Source: Sporomusa sp. (lineage in GTDB: Bacteria > Bacillota_C > Negativicutes > Sporomusales > Sporomusaceae). Taken from it: a stretch of 7,136 nt of DNA. Location: contig JAQSXM010000176.1 in NCBI GenBank assembly GCA_029256645.1, forward strand, positions 1 through 7,136, read 5' to 3'. Positions 6,760 to 7,136 of this stretch are shown piece by piece (the stretch's first letter is position 1; each line of letters opens with the position of its first letter). The notes below the pieces were generated by a model that did no database searches, was not told the origin of the DNA, and saw only the letters and a program-made list of their open reading frames with translations. The position numbers were made by a program, and so were the translations under genes.

Positions 6760-7136
6760 CGATAAATACCCCCTCCCAGAATGTTAATGGATCGGTTGGG
6801 TAGCTGTGCTGAGCAACTGCTGAGATTAGCAGCAGATTTTGCAGTGTGTCTGCGAGTAATGCCTGCTGAACATTTGCAGCGTGACCGCCGGACAATCCCA
6901 GCAACCGGCTCTGGAGGAGCAGCTGTTCCCCGCCTTGTTTCAGGAGGGGGAATACCTCAGGGTATACCCCCTGAGCAGGAGATATTATTGCCAGATACTG
7001 CACATATGTGCTACAGGCAGAAATAATTCGCGGGAGTTCATTGGCATTAATGCTTTCAAAGACTGTTAATAGAATAACTGCAATTGCCAGATCGGATTGG
7101 CCGGCATGTTGGGCACGCTGTAACAAGTCCCGCGTG
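6728..7136 (-). CDS. Hypothetical protein, C-terminal part (gene continues beyond the window)
   Basis: The frame stays open from the window edge to the TAA at 6728-6730, giving about 136 C-terminal residues. A TTG exists at 7126, but the frame also runs upstream of it with no stop and no convincing ribosome site, so the gene very likely starts outside. I do not recognise the family. The visible part is rich in Leu, Ala and Gln and looks mainly helical (segments such as DLAIAVILLTVFESI, PLLKQGGEQLLLQSRLL, and NVQQALLADTLQNLLLISAV). There is no convincing membrane span. It overlaps the downstream glycosyltransferase by 32 bases and shares its strand, so the two are probably one operon. It may be the end of another glycan-related protein or a helical-repeat protein; nothing in the visible residues decides this. 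Confidence 0.6.
   Translation of the reverse strand, partial: TRDLLQRAQHAGQSDLAIAVILLTVFESINANELPRIISACSTYVQYLAIISPAQGVYPEVFPLLKQGGEQLLLQSRLLGLSGGHAANVQQALLADTLQNLLLISAVAQHSYPTDPLTFWEGVFIGETRFDCQPN
6769..6777 (-). promoter_or_regulatory. Shine-Dalgarno site that selects a GTG start
   Basis: On the minus strand GGGAGGGGG lies nine bases before the GTG whose first base is 6759. No ATG is available nearby in that frame, so this purine run decides the start of the glycosyltransferase. It lies inside the coding end of the preceding gene, which suggests coupled translation. Confidence 0.75.

Noticed and set aside
6956..6975. Near-palindrome CTCAGGG...CCCTGAG in the partial minus-strand gene
   Set aside because: A seven-base stem with a six-base loop, no T tract, and fully explained as coding sequence (AQGVYPEV). 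Not a terminator or operator on present evidence.

Overview
The window looks like chromosomal DNA of a low-to-mid GC Firmicute. The HPr has both the His15 phosphorylation site and a Ser46 equivalent. The Shine-Dalgarno sequences are strong (GGAGG and GGGAGGTGA types). The style of the proteins, including a tandem-domain glycosyltransferase, fits the Negativicutes (Sporomusa/Pelosinus/Propionispora-like), but that placement is an inference from style and not a sequence match.

Positions 28-5065 (+ strand) hold a tight five-gene run with gaps of 9 to 31 bases: a DeoR-family sugar-phosphate-responsive repressor, a 1-phosphofructokinase (fruK), HPr (ptsH), PTS Enzyme I (ptsI) and a zinc-type medium-chain dehydrogenase closely resembling L-sorbose-1-phosphate reductase (sorE). 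It ends at a strong intrinsic terminator at 5175-5214. No promoter is visible before the first gene, and no sugar-specific EII permease gene lies in the window. The start of the transcription unit, and perhaps the EII, would lie upstream of position 1. In between, every base is coding or a short junction.

Read together, the run encodes general PTS phosphocarriers (EI passes phosphate from PEP to HPr) bundled with two enzymes that act on ketose phosphates. FruK turns fructose-1-phosphate into fructose-1,6-bisphosphate. SorE reduces L-sorbose-1-phosphate, the C5 epimer of fructose-1-phosphate, to glucitol-6-phosphate. The DeoR regulator probably senses one of these sugar phosphates. The most plausible job is uptake and catabolism of fructose and/or L-sorbose through a PTS with its own phosphorelay.

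After the terminator the strand switches. Positions 5245-6759 (- strand) encode a 504-residue protein with two glycosyltransferase-like domains. Its GTG start overlaps the end of another minus-strand gene whose C-terminal part runs off the window (6728 to beyond 7136). These two form a separate, probably surface-glycan or glycoprotein-related, operon that converges on the sugar operon at the shared terminator. There is no CRISPR array, tRNA, rRNA or insertion sequence in the window. I found no clearly new system; the most interesting point is the dedicated, somewhat divergent HPr/EI pair placed with FruK and SorE.
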